51,068 nucleotides of DNA, from NCBI GenBank assembly GCA_050331455.1, contig JBHJGV010000021.1, forward strand, positions 1-51,068, given 5' to 3'. Made by a program: the position numbers and the translations under genes. The stretch's first letter is position 1, and every line of letters starts with the position of its first letter. A model generated the notes under the pieces. The model was not told where the DNA came from, ran no database searches, and worked only from the letters and a program-made list of their open reading frames with translations. Source of the DNA: CAYUYV01 sp050331455 (GTDB taxonomy: Bacteria; Pseudomonadota; Alphaproteobacteria; JAJFIK01). Shown here piece after piece: positions 51,003-51,068 of the stretch.

Positions 51003-51068
51003 TCAATGAGCTTGTTCCAGGCGTCGCAGCTGAGGGCGATGATGTCTTCGGTTGAGGTGAAGACGCGG
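50932..51068 (-). mobile_element. IS630-family insertion sequence, left end (partial)
   Basis: The restriction gene changes at TA 50930-50931 or 50932-50933 into ATACCAATCGCATTTGATC, the end of an insertion element. IS630 elements insert at TA. The transposase C-terminus follows on the minus strand. The rest of the element lies beyond the window. Confidence 0.75.
50948..51068 (-). CDS. IS630-family transposase, C-terminal part
   Basis: On the minus strand, coding enters from the right edge and reads RVFTSTEDIIALSCDAWNKL, then IDQPWRIMSIGLRKWAHRF and stop at 50948. This matches the recurrent C-terminal motif of IS630 transposases, with (A/C)xAWNKL, I-x-(S/T)-IGxRxWA. Only about 40 codons are inside the window, so activity cannot be judged. 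It is the agent that cut the 3' end of the restriction gene. Confidence 0.82.
   Translation of the reverse strand, partial: RVFTSTEDIIALSCDAWNKLIDQPWRIMSIGLRKWAHRF

Overview
This 51-kb window is high-GC chromosomal DNA with almost gap-free coding on both strands. It looks like an alphaproteobacterium, probably a free-living or marine heterotroph. The basis is the mix of gene families: a small DUF465/YdcH protein, a TonB receptor of the Xanthomonas/Caulobacter type, a MaeB-type malic enzyme fused to a phosphotransacetylase-like domain, a maleylacetoacetate isomerase, and many Tat or Sec exported enzymes. The order or genus cannot be fixed from the sequence alone. I see no rRNA, tRNA or CRISPR.

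Layout. 1-11 kb is ordinary housekeeping and metabolism: TIGR02444 protein and UbiX, DUF465, MATE exporter, DUF4396 membrane protein, an exported S41-like protein, an acyl-CoA dehydrogenase, a two-unit M16 lipoprotein peptidase, maleylacetoacetate isomerase and a MOSC protein. At 11.1-12.6 kb a lower-GC AAA/OLD-like ATPase gene is followed by the collapsed remains of a small partner gene. 12.6-20.1 kb holds a beta-helix membrane protein, MaeB, a GH3 lipoprotein glucosidase and a GNAT protein. 20.5-28 kb has a DUF547 protein, two divergently transcribed sugar MFS transporters, a LacI regulator, an exported amidohydrolase and a thioesterase. 28-33.7 kb has a GMC oxidoreductase with a tiny exported neighbour, two small exported or membrane proteins, a pentapeptide-repeat channel-like protein and a Tat-exported arginine-deiminase homologue. 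33.7-36.9 kb is one very large modular surface or secreted protein. 37.5-42.3 kb is a four-gene chaperone-usher pilus operon. 42.3-48 kb is a starch/maltose module (GH13 amylase, TonB receptor, GH97 start). 48-51 kb is a scar: the GH97 gene stops at a 111-bp inverted-repeat element. A restriction-methylase gene lacking its 5' end follows, and its 3' end is cut by an IS630-family element that leaves the window.

How the genes work together. The LacI regulator, the SLC45-like and sugar-porter transporters, the GH3 enzyme, the GH13 amylase, the TonB receptor and the (now broken) GH97 alpha-glucosidase form a dispersed alpha-glucan/oligosaccharide utilisation set. A short AT-rich palindrome recurs in both divergent promoter regions of this set (23.3-23.4 kb and 44.3 kb) and is the best candidate for a shared operator. 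The chaperone-usher operon has a stop-codon hairpin after the major pilin and a GTGA overlap between usher and last gene, which suggests tuned subunit stoichiometry.

The strongest leads for something unusual are the decayed AAA-ATPase/partner pair, the junction with inverted TTATCCACA-bearing arms at 48.1 kb, the shared operator, and the leaderless 1048-residue nucleoside-hydrolase-like modular protein. None can be called a new system without searches that I could not run.
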